From contig NC_010571.1 in NCBI RefSeq assembly GCF_000019965.1, forward strand, positions 3,233,001 to 3,297,000: DNA of 64,000 nucleotides. Direction: 5' to 3'. Position 1 is the first letter of the stretch. Each line of letters begins with the position of its first letter. The position numbers were made by a program, and so were the translations under genes. The stretch is from Opitutus terrae PB90-1. Lineage in GTDB: Bacteria; Verrucomicrobiota; Verrucomicrobiia; Opitutales; Opitutaceae. Below, piece after piece: positions 50,687-59,819 of the stretch. The notes beneath the pieces were generated by a model. That model was not told the DNA's origin. It made no database searches and was given only the letters and a program-made list of their open reading frames with translations.

Positions 50687-51892
50687 ATGACGATCGCCTT
50701 GACCCTCGCGTGCTTGGCCCTGGCTGCTCTGGCGTGGTGGCTGCAGGCCCGGCGCCGGGAAGAGGTGGCGCGGCATGCCCGCGAGGTGGCGGAGTTGAAA
50801 GAACGATTTGAGGAGACGGAACACGCGCAGACGGCGCGGATGGAAGCGATGCTCGACAGCATGATCGAAGGCCTGATCGTGCTCGATGCCACTGGCCGGA
50901 TCGCCCGCGTGAACGAAGCGGCGGAAACGATGTTCGGGATGTCGCGGATGATGGCGGGCGGCACGCTGCTCGAGGCGGTGCGGCACCACGAAGTCGCGGC
51001 GCTGGCGGCGCGGGCGGCCAAAGAGGCGAAGGCAATCGAGCAGGAGATTCGCATTGAACGGCCGCAGCCGCGCGTGCTGCAGGTGAGCGTGGTGGCGTTG
51101 CGTTCGCCCACCGGCGCGGAGGTCGGCACGGTGCTGGTGTTTCACGACGTCACTCGGCTGCAGCAACTCGAGGCGATCCGGCAGGATTTCGTGGCGAACG
51201 TGAGTCACGAGTTGCGCACGCCGCTTTCGTTGATCAAGAGCGCGGCGGAGACGCTGCTCGACGGCGGCAAGAACGATCCGGCGGTGAACGCGCGCTTCCT
51301 CGAGATCATCGACAAGCACGCCAACCGGCTCAGCTTGCTCATCGACGATTTGCTGACGCTCTCGAAGCTCGATGCCGAGCGGGTGGAGTTGGACATCCGG
51401 TCCGTGGGCCTGCGTGCCGCGGTGCAGGACGCGCTGGATGATGCGCTGACGCTGGCGCAGCCGCGCGCGATCGCGCTGGAAAACCAGGTGCCCGTCGGGC
51501 TGAGCGCAAAGGTCGACGCCGCGAAACTGCGTCAGGTGTTGGGCAACCTGATCGAGAACGCGATCAAGTATGGCCGCGAGCGCGGACGCGTGGTGGTGCA
51601 GGGCCGCGCGACCGGCGCTGCGATGGTGGAGATCGCGGTGTGCGACGACGGGCCGGGAATTCCCGCGGAGGCACGTTCGCGCGTGTTCGAGCGGTTCTAT
51701 CGTGTCGACAAGGCGCGGTCGCGCGAGCAGGGCGGCACCGGGCTGGGACTTTCGATCGTCAAGAATCTGGTGCAGGCCCACGGCGGCGAGGTACGCGTGG
51801 AAAGCGAACTCGGTCGCGGCGCGCGGTTCTTTTTCACGCTGCCGGAGGCCGAAGCCAATGGGAACGGCACCGCGCCGAGCGCGCGCGGATAG
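50687..51892 (+). CDS. phoR: Phosphate sensor histidine kinase PhoR
   Basis: A 401-residue kinase. There is one N-terminal TM helix (about 3-20), then a short coiled region (about 28-55), a PAS domain (about 55-155), an HisKA domain with phospho-His174 (SHELRTPL) and an HATPase with N-box [11 protein letters not shown]1 DDGPGIP and GTGLGLSIV. As in other PhoR proteins there is no large periplasmic sensor, consistent with sensing through PhoU/Pst. It lies 25 bp after phoB. Confidence 0.95.
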   Translation: MTIALTLACLALAALAWWLQARRREEVARHAREVAELKERFEETEHAQTARMEAMLDSMIEGLIVLDATGRIARVNEAAETMFGMSRMMAGGTLLEAVRHHEVAALAARAAKEAKAIEQEIRIERPQPRVLQVSVVALRSPTGAEVGTVLVFHDVTRLQQLEAIRQDFVANVSHELRTPLSLIKSAAETLLDGGKNDPAVNARFLEIIDKHANRLSLLIDDLLTLSKLDAERVELDIRSVGLRAAVQDALDDALTLAQPRAIALENQVPVGLSAKVDAAKLRQVLGNLIENAIKYGRERGRVVVQGRATGAAMVEIAVCDDGPGIPAEARSRVFERFYRVDKARSREQGGTGLGLSIVKNLVQAHGGEVRVESELGRGARFFFTLPEAEANGNGTAPSARG

Positions 51893-51903
51893 GCCGCACA
51901 GTC

Positions 51904-51988
51904 CTGATGTAGCCGGGGTCACCGACCCCGGGCGGTTGGTCCAGACTCAACACTCGCCGCCAGGGTCATCGACCCCGGCCACCAACCG
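51904..51988. repeat. GTAGCCGGGGTC palindromic elements between phoR and pit
   Basis: CCGGGGTCACCGACCCCGG (51913-51931) is a near-perfect palindrome. A second copy, CAGGGTCATCGACCCCGG, lies at about 51961-51978. They fill the 99 bp between the convergent phoR and pit genes, so they probably also serve as terminators for both. Confidence 0.75.
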
Positions 51989-51991
51989 AGC

Positions 51992-53056
51992 TCACGCCCC
52001 CGCGGCGCGGAGCAGCTTCAGCAACCAGTAGCCGGTCAGGCCGGTGACCGGCAGCGTCAGCACCCACGCCCAGACGATGCGGCCGACGACGCCCCACTTG
52101 ACCGCGCTGAACCGTTTCGCGGCGCCCACCCCCATGATCGACGTCGAGATGACGTGCGTCGTGGAGACCGGCATGCCGACGCTCGTGGCCGTGTGGATGA
52201 TCAACGCCGCGGTGGTTTCCGCGGCGAAGCCGTGGACCGGCTGCAGTTTCACCATCTTGTGGCCCATGGTACGGATGATCCGCCAGCCGCCCGCCGACGT
52301 GCCGGCCGCGAGCGTCAGCGCGCACGTGATGATCACCCAGTTGGGAATGGAGAATTCCGGCGTATGCAGGAAGCCCAGCCAGGAGGGCAGCTGGTTGAAG
52401 GCGCCGGACGTCGTCCCGGTGAACAGCGCGAGCGTGATGATGCCCATCGTTTTTTGCGCGTCGTTGGCGCCGTGGCTGATGCCCATGAATCCCGCGCTGG
52501 CGAGCTGCGCCTTGCCGAAGATCTGATTCACCCGCCGCGGGGTGACCCGGTGCAGTGCGATCAGCAGCAGCAGCATCAGCAGTCCGCCGCCGATGAAACC
52601 GACCGTCGGCGAGGTGATCATCGGCAGGACGATCTTCGGCCAGAGTCCGACATGGGCGCCCTGCGCATCGAACGCGGACCATTTGAGCACGCTCCAATTT
52701 CCGTGCGCCGTGGCGAGCGCGGATCCGCACAGTCCGCCGACCAGCGCGTGGCTGGAGCTGGACGGCAGGCCGAGCCACCACGTGAGCAGGCCCCACAGGA
52801 TCGCGGCGATGAGCGCGCAGAGGACGGTCAGCATCGTGACCACGCCCGTGTCGACGATGCCTTTGCCGATCGTGGTGGCGACCGCGGTGCCCAGGAATGC
52901 CCCGAGCATGTCGCAGACCGCCGCCATCGTGATGGCCTGGCGCGGCGTGAGCACCTTGGTCGAAACGACCGTGGCGATCGCGTTGGCGGCGTCGTGAAAG
53001 CCGTTGATGTACTCGAAGACGAGTGCGGCGAGCAGGACGAAAAGGAACAGCGTCAT
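51992..53056 (-). CDS. pit: Inorganic phosphate transporter, Pit family
   Basis: A 354-residue secondary phosphate importer (PF01384) with about 10 TM segments. The family repeat motif GFHDAANAIA is near the start (about 20-29), and its second copy FMGISHGANDAQKTMGI is near 193-209. It is low affinity and driven by protons or cations. It follows the DUF47 gene on the minus strand and faces phoR. The high-affinity Pst system lies next door, so the locus covers both affinity classes. Confidence 0.94.
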   Translation of the reverse strand: MTLFLFVLLAALVFEYINGFHDAANAIATVVSTKVLTPRQAITMAAVCDMLGAFLGTAVATTIGKGIVDTGVVTMLTVLCALIAAILWGLLTWWLGLPSSSSHALVGGLCGSALATAHGNWSVLKWSAFDAQGAHVGLWPKIVLPMITSPTVGFIGGGLLMLLLLIALHRVTPRRVNQIFGKAQLASAGFMGISHGANDAQKTMGIITLALFTGTTSGAFNQLPSWLGFLHTPEFSIPNWVIITCALTLAAGTSAGGWRIIRTMGHKMVKLQPVHGFAAETTAALIIHTATSVGMPVSTTHVISTSIMGVGAAKRFSAVKWGVVGRIVWAWVLTLPVTGLTGYWLLKLLRAAGA

Positions 53057-53164
53057 GGCATCCGTGCGCTGGCCGACCCGATCCGTAGCGGACGCCGAGC
53101 GTCGCTGACGGCGAGGGGGAGTGCCTGCGATCCGTGGCTGGCAGCCCGAGAGCGCGGCGACATC

Positions 53165-53803
53165 TTAGGAATACTTCAGGACGATCTGGACCACGATGTT
53201 GCCGGCGTTGCGGCAGCGGTCGACGGTCTGTTCCACCATCTCGTAAAGTTCCTGCAGAATGACGAGCTCCTTGGGTTCGTAGGGGCCGTGGTAGAGGTCC
53301 TTGAGCAGCCCGAGCATCACCTTGTCGGCTTCGCCCTCGGCATACTGCAGCCGGTCGTTGGCTTCGCGGATTTTCTCGATGTGCGTGCCGCGCCGCAGCT
53401 GTTTGACCATGAACACCACCGCCTCGCAGGCGAGGTTGAGCAACTCGGTCTGGCGCTGAAAAGCGGTGTGTGGCACGCGACCGGGATAGATGGAAAGCCG
53501 CTCCACGATCTTCTCGATGGCCTTGGGAATCCGGTACAGGGCGAAGGAAAGCGCCTCGATGTCCTCGCGCTCAAGTGGGGTGACGAAGGTCTTGCTAAGC
53601 TCCTCCTGCATCCCGTAGCGGATCCGCTTCTCCTTGCGCCGGGTTTGCACGAAATCGTCGAGATTGGGCTGCGGACCGCCGGCGGCCAGCGCCTGCAGGT
53701 AACGCGCCAGGAGGTTCACGCTGGTCTTCGCCTCCTCGGCTCCGGCCTCGAGCAAATCAAAGAATTTGTCCTCTTTGCCGAAGATTCTTTTGAACCACTG
53801 CAT
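53165..53803 (-). CDS. DUF47 (PhoU-like) Pit accessory protein
   Basis: A 212-residue helical protein of the DUF47/PhoU-like family, which is usually encoded before pit and modulates it. The first residues (MQWFKRIFGKEDKFFDLL) and ALYRIPKAIEKIVERL are typical. The ATG at 53803 is used; an open frame continues upstream but the extra part looks non-coding. The 108-bp gap before pit contains small GC palindromes but no clear site. Confidence 0.92.
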   Translation of the reverse strand: MQWFKRIFGKEDKFFDLLEAGAEEAKTSVNLLARYLQALAAGGPQPNLDDFVQTRRKEKRIRYGMQEELSKTFVTPLEREDIEALSFALYRIPKAIEKIVERLSIYPGRVPHTAFQRQTELLNLACEAVVFMVKQLRRGTHIEKIREANDRLQYAEGEADKVMLGLLKDLYHGPYEPKELVILQELYEMVEQTVDRCRNAGNIVVQIVLKYS

Positions 53804-53892
53804 AGGTATGCGCCTGAGTAATGCTGGGGGTGAAGATTGCGAAACAAATCGTCCGTTTCGGCGGGGCTTAGCAGCCGCCGGCACGGCGCGAA

Positions 53893-54687
53893 TCAAGCAG
53901 TCTTTCGGCGCAGGGCCGACCAGACGTAGCCGAGCCGTTCGCGAATCGCCTTGGTGCTGCGATCGAGTCCGTCGAGCCCGCAGAGCAGATCCAGCCATTC
54001 GAACGGGGCGCCGGGTTTCCCCGCGAAATTGGCGGGGCAGGGGACGGGCCGCAGGCCGGCGCCGCGCATCAGCGCCGTCGCCCGCGGCAGGTGCCACGCG
54101 GAGGTCACCAGCGCGAACGGCGTGTCGCGACCGAGCAGCTCGCGCAGCTGCGCCGCTTCGTCTTCGGTGTCGCGCGGCGTGTCGAGTCGCACGATCCGGT
54201 GTGGGGAAACGCCGAGTGACGTCGCGGCCTGGGCGAGCACGGACGCATGACTCGGGCGGTTGGGTCCGCCGCGACCGCAGACGATCAGCCGCGCCTCCGG
54301 CGGGAGCGCGCGCAGGATGCGATAGGCTTCGAGCAGCCGGCCTTGGGCGGACTCGCTGAGCTGGTTGACCGCGGAGAGTGTCGGCGAGTCGCTGTGTCCG
54401 CCGCCGAGTACCACGACGGCTTGGCAGCCGGCGAGATTCGGCGGTAGAGCGGTGGCCGGCGCAAACTCCGGAATGGCCGGATAAGTTGTCTCCAGGGGCC
54501 GGATGAGCCAGAGGCTGACCGCGCGGTTGCTAGCGAGCAGGAGAAAAGCCAGCGCGCCGAGGATCAGCCATCGGCCGAGTCGCGGCCGCCGCCGTGCGGA
54601 AAGCAGCCAGAGCCCGACGAGCAGCAGGGTGAGGCTCAGCGGCACGGGCATCAGCCAGAACGACACGAACTTCTTCAGCAGGAACAT
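53893..54687 (-). CDS. YdcF/ElyC-family (DUF218) membrane protein
   Basis: A 264-residue protein with two N-terminal TM helices (about 9-28 and 36-53) and a periplasmic DUF218 domain. That domain has VVVLGGG (about 92), VCGRGG (about 138), and SAWHLPRATALMRGAGL (about 195). ElyC affects envelope carrier-lipid use, and other DUF218 proteins include vancomycin-resistance SanA. Exact function is not known. It ends 89 bp from DUF47. The start codon at 54687 is preferred over longer possibilities that would run into the tRNA. Confidence 0.9.
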   Translation of the reverse strand: MFLLKKFVSFWLMPVPLSLTLLLVGLWLLSARRRPRLGRWLILGALAFLLLASNRAVSLWLIRPLETTYPAIPEFAPATALPPNLAGCQAVVVLGGGHSDSPTLSAVNQLSESAQGRLLEAYRILRALPPEARLIVCGRGGPNRPSHASVLAQAATSLGVSPHRIVRLDTPRDTEDEAAQLRELLGRDTPFALVTSAWHLPRATALMRGAGLRPVPCPANFAGKPGAPFEWLDLLCGLDGLDRSTKAIRERLGYVWSALRRKTA

Positions 54688-54768
54688 CGCTGCTCGTTCT
54701 GACGGGAGCCGCGTCGGTTCAAAAGCTTTTCCTGGCGCGCGCTCGCGGGTGGACGCCGCGGGCGGAAA

Positions 54769-54846
54769 TGGGGCGGCCAACGGGACTTGAACCCGCGACC
54801 CCAAGATCCACAATCTTGTGCTCTAACCAACTGAGCTATGGCCGCC
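54769..54846 (-). tRNA. tRNA-His (anticodon GTG), CCA encoded
   Basis: All arms can be drawn. The extra G at -1 pairs with C73, the hallmark of tRNA-His, and the acceptor stem is GCGGCCA / TGGCCGC. The D arm is GCTCAGTTGGTTAGAGC, the anticodon stem-loop CAAGA TTGTGGA TCTTG with GTG at 34-36, and the T arm has GTTCAAG. The genomic CCA (54769-54771) is present. It is transcribed leftward towards the DUF218 gene. Confidence 0.95.
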
Positions 54847-54951
54847 GTGAGGGTTGGGGAAATTCAGAGGTAGGCGGACGGCTGTCAACCCCTAGTTCGG
54901 AGTCGTCGCCCCGGCCTCGCAACTTTGACCGGATCTGCTTTCATTGCCGGC

Positions 54952-55725
54952 ATGTCCCGGGTACGGCTCGTCACCTTCAACATCGCGCATGGTCGCGGGC
55001 TGGCGCCGATCCAGGGCCTGACCACGCCGCAGAAGCTGAAGGCCAACCTGCGGAAGATCGCGCGTTTGATCGGCGAGTTGAAACCCGACGTGGTGGCGCT
55101 GCAGGAGGTCGACGAGCGCTCGCTGTGGGCAGGCAACTTCGACCACCTCGAATATCTCCGGCTGCACGCGGGATTCGAGCACGCGGTGTTCGGCATCCAT
55201 AACCGCCGCGCGGGCTTGCTCAACCTCAGCTACGGCAACGCGCTGTTGTCGCGTTACCCGATCTCCTACAGCGAGACGGTGGTGTTTGGGCAGCGGCGGG
55301 TCGGCGAAAAAGGATTTCTGTTCGCCGAGATCGACGTCGCGGGCCGGGTCATGCCGCTGGTCAACGTGCACCTGCATTTCAGCTCGCGCGAGCACCGGAT
55401 CCGCCAGATCGGCCGGCTGCTGGCCTGGCTGAGGGAAAAACAGGAACACTCGCGGGGCCGCTGGCGCGTGCCGGCGATCGTGTGCGGCGACCTCAACAAT
55501 CCGGGCACGAGCGCGGACGCCACGGCGGCGTTGCTGAGTCACCTCTCGGATTACGGCGAGTATGTGCTGCACCCCACGAAAGGCCGTACGTTTCCCTCCC
55601 CGCTGCCGGGGCGGCTGCTGGATTTCGTGTTCCTGCCGGGCGCGTGCAATGCGAGCCACTGCGAGATCGTGCGCTGCTTCCTCTCGGATCACCGGCCCGT
55701 GGCGGTGGACTTCACGCTGCCGTAA
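54952..55725 (+). CDS. Endonuclease/exonuclease/phosphatase (EEP) family protein
   Basis: A 257-residue metal-dependent hydrolase with the EEP fold. Motifs: RLVTFNIAHG (about 5-14), ALQEVDE with the metal Glu (about 48), VCGDLNNPG (about 182) and SDHRPV at the end. The family acts on nucleic acids, inositol phosphates or sphingolipids, so the substrate cannot be read. No signal peptide, so it is cytoplasmic. The ATG at 54952 is 106 bp from the tRNA. Confidence 0.9.
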   Translation: MSRVRLVTFNIAHGRGLAPIQGLTTPQKLKANLRKIARLIGELKPDVVALQEVDERSLWAGNFDHLEYLRLHAGFEHAVFGIHNRRAGLLNLSYGNALLSRYPISYSETVVFGQRRVGEKGFLFAEIDVAGRVMPLVNVHLHFSSREHRIRQIGRLLAWLREKQEHSRGRWRVPAIVCGDLNNPGTSADATAALLSHLSDYGEYVLHPTKGRTFPSPLPGRLLDFVFLPGACNASHCEIVRCFLSDHRPVAVDFTLP

Positions 55726-55729
55726 GGGA

Positions 55730-55790
55730 GGAAAGTGCGAAGTGGGAAGTAACAAAGGGAGGAGCGTACACGGGCGAGACGCCCGTGGCA
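55730..55790. repeat. Purine heptamers and a CGGGCGAGACGCCCG palindrome
   Basis: AAAGTGC GAAGTGG GAAGTAA (55734-55754) resembles the heptamer family. A perfect ACGGGCG-AGA-CGCCCGT palindrome follows at 55770-55786. Both lie between the EEP gene and trpA. Confidence 0.75.
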
Positions 55791-55896
55791 CCGGCGCCGC
55801 GCTGCGGCTGTCCTGCGCGAAAGCGGCTGCGACTGTCTGACGTCAGCCGATTTTCCCTTTGCGCCCCGGACCGGATTTTGCGCCGATCAAGGGCAC

Positions 55897-56697
55897 ATGT
55901 CCCGCATCGCCCAAGCCTTCCAGCGCGCGCAAGCGCAGAACCGCGCCGCCTTCATCGCCTATCTCTGCGCGGGTGATCCGAATTTCGACACCTCGCTTGC
56001 GGCGTGCCGCGCCGTGATCACCAGCGGCGTGGATCTGCTCGAACTCGGCGTGCCGTTTTCGGATCCGCTGGCGGACGGGTTGACCAACCAGCTGGCCGCG
56101 CAGCGCGCGTTGGAGAGCGGAATGACCGCGGCCGACGTGTTCCGGCTCGTGCGGCGAATCCGCGAATTCAGCGAGGTGCCGATCGTTTTCTACACTTACT
56201 ACAATCTGGTTTTCGCGCACGGGATCGACGCCTACGTGCGCGCCGCGAAAGAGGCGGGCGTCGACGGACTGCTTACGCTGGACCTGCCGCCGGAGGAGTC
56301 CGACGAGGTTTCCGCCGCGTGCCGCGCGCACGGCGTGCAGAGCGTGTATATCGTGGCGCCGACCTCGCCGGCGGAACGCATCGCGAAGATCGCGCAGGCG
56401 GCAACCGGTTTCATCTACTATGTGTCGCGCGAGGGCGTGACCGGCGTGCAGGAGCGGGTCGCCGCCAACATTCCGGAGGCGGTGGCGGCCATCCGGCGGC
56501 ACACGGCGCTGCCGGTGGTTGTGGGTTTTGGGATTTCGAACCGTGAGCAGGTGCGGCAGGTCGCGGCCGTCGCCGACGGGGTGGTCGTGGGCAGCGCGCT
56601 CGTGAACTGCATTCGCGAGAACCTGGGCTCGCCCGAGCGGATCACCGCGAAGCTCGCGGCGGTGGCAGGCGATCTCGTCGCCGGCACGAAGCGCTGA
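55897..56697 (+). CDS. trpA: Tryptophan synthase alpha chain
   Basis: Cleaves indole-3-glycerol phosphate to indole and glyceraldehyde phosphate. It has 266 residues. Catalytic Glu49 (LLELGVPFSD) and Asp60 (PLADG) match the Salmonella/E. coli numbering. The following loop reads GLTNQLAAQ where most TrpA have GPTIQxA. The phosphate-binding region VVGFGISN is intact. It stands without trpB, so the trp genes are split in this genome or trpB lies outside the window. Confidence 0.95.
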   Translation: MSRIAQAFQRAQAQNRAAFIAYLCAGDPNFDTSLAACRAVITSGVDLLELGVPFSDPLADGLTNQLAAQRALESGMTAADVFRLVRRIREFSEVPIVFYTYYNLVFAHGIDAYVRAAKEAGVDGLLTLDLPPEESDEVSAACRAHGVQSVYIVAPTSPAERIAKIAQAATGFIYYVSREGVTGVQERVAANIPEAVAAIRRHTALPVVVGFGISNREQVRQVAAVADGVVVGSALVNCIRENLGSPERITAKLAAVAGDLVAGTKR

Positions 56698-56854
56698 CGG
56701 CGATCGGCTGCGGGCTGGAAAAGCGCGTTGAGAGCAATGCGCTCCACCTGTTGGGCGGTTCGCTCTTCCGGTCTCGTGTCGGCCTAATCTGCGGCTTGCG
56801 CGCGGCGCACGCCGGTTCTTAGGATCAAACGCCCCTGAAACCCAGACTCCGCGG

Positions 56855-57757
56855 ATGACCCGGAAAATTCTCCTGATCGACGACGACCGCCTGCAATACC
56901 GACTCGCGCAGGCGCACTTTGGAAAGTTTCAGGGCGAGCGTTTCGAGCTGCACTGGGCCGAGACCTTCGACGCCGGGCTGGCGGAGTTGCTCACGGGCGG
57001 GTTCGCCGCGTGCCTGCTCGATTATCAGCTGGGCCCGCGCAATGGACTCGAGCTGATCCGACAAGCCGTCGCGGCGGGGTGCCGGACGCCGATCATCTTT
57101 CTGACGGCGGAATCGTCGCCGGAGGTCGACATCGAGGCGATGAACGCGGGCGCGCTCGACTATCTGGTGAAGGGCGAAATTTCGTCACGTTCCCTGGAGC
57201 GGTCGTTGCGTTACGCGCTGAAACTCGGCGAAACGCTTGAGGCGATGCGGCAGCTGGCGACGCACGATCAGCTCACGGGGCTGCTCAATCGCCGCGAGTT
57301 CGACCGCGAACTGGCGGAGGAACGGGATCGCGCGCGGCGTTTCGAGCATCCGATCGGGCTGGTGATGGTGGACATCGACCATTTCAAGGCGATCAACGAC
57401 ACGCACGGTCATCCGGCAGGCGATACGGTGCTGCGCGAGGTGGCGCGGCGGATGAGTGCGGAAGCCCGCAGCGTCGACCGGCTGGCCCGGTTCGGCGGCG
57501 AGGAGTTCGCGCTGATCGTCGTCGAGTCCGACCGCGCGGCGGCGCTCGAAGCGGCGCAGCGGATGTGGGCGGCGGTGCGGCGCACGCCGATCGCGCTCGG
57601 CAACGGTGTGCAGCTGGTGGTCACGGTGAGTGCAGGTGCCGCGGCGCTGCCGCACGATGCCGACTCCGAGGAGACGCTGATCGCGGCGGCCGATCGCGCG
57701 CTCTACGCGGCGAAAGCGGCCGGTCGGGACCGGGTGTGGGCGGCCGGGTCGTCGTGA
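56855..57757 (+). CDS. Diguanylate cyclase response regulator (REC-GGDEF)
   Basis: A 300-residue two-domain signalling protein. The receiver has the acidic pair Asp9-Asp10 and phosphoacceptor Asp56 (CLLDYQLG). The GGDEF domain carries GGEEF at 214-218. The inhibitory I-site RxxD is Arg205-Asp208, five residues before it, suggesting product inhibition. It makes cyclic di-GMP when phosphorylated. Its partner kinase is not encoded here. The stop overlaps the miaA start (GTGA). Confidence 0.93.
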   Translation: MTRKILLIDDDRLQYRLAQAHFGKFQGERFELHWAETFDAGLAELLTGGFAACLLDYQLGPRNGLELIRQAVAAGCRTPIIFLTAESSPEVDIEAMNAGALDYLVKGEISSRSLERSLRYALKLGETLEAMRQLATHDQLTGLLNRREFDRELAEERDRARRFEHPIGLVMVDIDHFKAINDTHGHPAGDTVLREVARRMSAEARSVDRLARFGGEEFALIVVESDRAAALEAAQRMWAAVRRTPIALGNGVQLVVTVSAGAAALPHDADSEETLIAAADRALYAAKAAGRDRVWAAGSS

Positions 57758-58677
57758 ACGCCGCGTCCACGGACAAGCCGCGGCTGCGCGTGCTCGCGGG
57801 CTGCACCGCGGTCGGCAAGACCGAATGGGCCCTGCGCTGGGCTGAGGCGCACAACGCGGAGATCGTCTCGTGCGATTCGCTGCTGTTCTACCGCGGGATG
57901 GATATCGGCACCGCGAAGCCGACGGCGGGCGAGTTGGCGCGCGTGCCGCATCACCTCGTCGACGTGTGCGACGTGCGCGAAGCGATGAACATCGCCGGCT
58001 ACGTGGCCGCGGCGCGGCGCGCGTTGACGGAGATCGCGGCGCGCGGCCGGGAGGCGTTGGTGGTCGGCGGCAGCGGGTTTTATCTGAAGGCATTTTTCGG
58101 TCCCGTGGCCGACGACGTCGAGGTCAGCGCGGCGGTCCGAGCGGAAGTGGCGGCGCTCACACCGGCGGCGGCCGTGGAGCGGTTGCGGCAGCTGAATCCA
58201 CCCGGGCTGGGCGCGCTGGACACGGCGAATCCGCGGCGGGTGGTGCGCGCACTGGAGCGCTGCCTCGCTTCGGGTCGCACGCTCGCGGAGCTGAGCGCGG
58301 CGTTCGCGCGACAGCCGGGGCCGTTTGCGGATTGGGACGCGCGGCTGACCGTGCTCGACCGGGATCCGGTGGAGTTGAACCAGCGGATCGCGGCGCGCGT
58401 GGCAGCGATGCTGGCCGCCGGACTGGTCGATGAAGTGAAGCGCCTGCTCCCGGCCGGATTGAAGGAGAATCCGAGCGCCGCTCGCGCGATCGGCTACCGG
58501 GAGGTGATCGACCTGCTCGAGGGACGTCTGCCGGCAGCGAGTCTCGCGGCCGAGATCGAGAAGAACACGCGGGCGCTGGTGAAAAAACAGCGCACGTGGT
58601 TCCGCACGCAGTTGCCCGATCATCGACGAGTCGACGCGGCGGTGCTGCGGGACGCGGGCGGGTTGTTCGACTTTTGA
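57754..58677 (+). CDS. miaA: tRNA dimethylallyltransferase
   Basis: Adds the isopentenyl group to A37 of tRNAs reading UNN codons. It has 307 residues from a GTG at 57754. Walker A is GCTAVGKT at 16-23; the usual GPTAVGKT proline is replaced by Cys17. DSLLFYRGMDIGTAKP (about 41) is the typical switch/substrate region. Coupling with the diguanylate cyclase by overlap is unusual for this housekeeping gene. Confidence 0.95.
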   Translation: MNAASTDKPRLRVLAGCTAVGKTEWALRWAEAHNAEIVSCDSLLFYRGMDIGTAKPTAGELARVPHHLVDVCDVREAMNIAGYVAAARRALTEIAARGREALVVGGSGFYLKAFFGPVADDVEVSAAVRAEVAALTPAAAVERLRQLNPPGLGALDTANPRRVVRALERCLASGRTLAELSAAFARQPGPFADWDARLTVLDRDPVELNQRIAARVAAMLAAGLVDEVKRLLPAGLKENPSAARAIGYREVIDLLEGRLPAASLAAEIEKNTRALVKKQRTWFRTQLPDHRRVDAAVLRDAGGLFDF

Positions 58678-58710
58678 CGGCGGTGTTCGGGCGCGTCGCC
58701 GCAAAGCGCC

Positions 58711-58771
58711 TGGGAGCGCGGGCGTCTCGCCCGCATCTTCGGCCCGGAGCAGGCGGGACGACCACGCTCCC
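58711..58771. repeat. Nested palindrome TGGGAGCG...CGCTCCCA
   Basis: The outer arms TGGGAGCG / CGCTCCCA enclose an inner palindrome GCGGGCGTCTCGCCCGC (58717-58733) and AGGCGGGACG. It lies in the gap between the convergent miaA and the next minus-strand gene. Confidence 0.8.
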
Positions 58772-58786
58772 AGCAGGCCGCTGGCT

Positions 58787-59266
58787 TCACGGCTGCCGGC
58801 GATAGACGTCGTTGTAGTAGACGATCGTATCGATGTTCCGGATCTCGATGACGCCGTGACGTGGCGTCGCCAGGCAGACCGCGCCGGAGTCGATGCGGCC
58901 GATCCGGTAAGAATCCTCGCCGAGGATCCGTTCGCCGGAGCCGACGACGCGCGCAAACTGGAGGCGTCCGTCGGCGCGAATCTCGATGCGTCGGTCGCCC
59001 GGCGTGCTGCCGGTCGCGTACCGGCCCGCGGCCGAATGCCGCTGCGCGTTCAGTTCATCGGCGTCGGTGAGGAAGTGCACGAGCGGACGCGCATTGAGTT
59101 CCGTGTGCCGGGTCGCGACGAGGAACGTGTAGGCGTTGAGCAGCACGCAGCCGGCGAGAAGGGCGAACGCGAGGGTGCGGCGCCGCGCGGACGAGCGACG
59201 TGGCTTGGTCGGCCCGCCGGGCGGCGACGGGTCTGGGCTGAGGTTAACGGGGGGGCCGTCGGACAT
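58787..59266 (-). CDS. Small membrane-anchored protein of unknown function
   Basis: A 159-residue protein I do not recognise. The N-terminal 28 residues are Pro/Arg-rich and probably cytoplasmic, and one TM helix is at about 31-49 (TLAFALLAGCVLLNAYTFLV). The rest is likely periplasmic with beta character (RRIEIRADGRLQFARVVG). It is the last gene of a minus-strand group with a pilin-like protein and a multi-TM protein, 9 bp after the pilin-like gene, suggesting a common function. Confidence 0.7.
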   Translation of the reverse strand: MSDGPPVNLSPDPSPPGGPTKPRRSSARRRTLAFALLAGCVLLNAYTFLVATRHTELNARPLVHFLTDADELNAQRHSAAGRYATGSTPGDRRIEIRADGRLQFARVVGSGERILGEDSYRIGRIDSGAVCLATPRHGVIEIRNIDTIVYYNDVYRRQP

Positions 59267-59275
59267 GATGGCGAA

Positions 59276-59782
59276 TCAGCGTTCCAGCACGAATGTCGGC
59301 TGGTTGCCGTAACCGAGGAAAAAATTGCCCGTCGCGAGATCGCCGTCGTCGAGTCCGCGATCGATGGCGGCAAGTTGGTCGCGATGGTCCAGCACGGGGC
59401 TGTCGGGGGTGGAGGCGATCACGATCACGGCGCGATAGCGTGTGCCTTGGTGGCGACTGTCGGTTTCCCACGCGTAGTGGCCGCCGATCGGCGAGCGGCG
59501 CGGCCAGTCGCTCTCGCGCAGTTCGTCTTCCATCCCCGGCGGGATGGCTGCCGGTGTGCCGTCACCGACCGGCCAGTCGCCCTGGCGCAGGGCGTAGTTC
59601 TGGAAGGCGGCGGCGAAGGACTTCAGGTCCTTTTCCAGGGCGCGGGTCCGGGCGCGGTCGAGCAGCAGGCCGGCTGCGGGTACGGCGAGGGCCAGCACGA
59701 CGCTGACCGCCGCGAACGCGACTGCCAATGCGAGCAGCGTGAAACCGCGGCGGCGAGTGGAGTTGACGGCGAGCAGGCGCAC
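59276..59782 (-). CDS. Type II pseudopilin/pilin-like protein lacking Glu5
   Basis: A 168-residue protein with the N-terminal prepilin pattern RRRGFTLLALAVAF (cleavage after Gly). Position 5 of the mature protein is Ala instead of the usual Glu. The hydrophobic helix is about 22 residues, followed by DRARTRALEKDLKSFAAAF. The C-terminus is a globular beta region (YRAVIVIASTP). The start GTG at 59782 is chosen to put the leader in front of the cleavage site; the frame is open further upstream. It is likely a minor pilin or secretion pseudopilin, but no T2SS or T4P machinery is in the window. Confidence 0.72.
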   Translation of the reverse strand: MRLLAVNSTRRRGFTLLALAVAFAAVSVVLALAVPAAGLLLDRARTRALEKDLKSFAAAFQNYALRQGDWPVGDGTPAAIPPGMEDELRESDWPRRSPIGGHYAWETDSRHQGTRYRAVIVIASTPDSPVLDHRDQLAAIDRGLDDGDLATGNFFLGYGNQPTFVLER

Positions 59783-59819
59783 GGGCGAAGACGCAGACTT
59801 CCCATCCGGCAGGGCCGCG

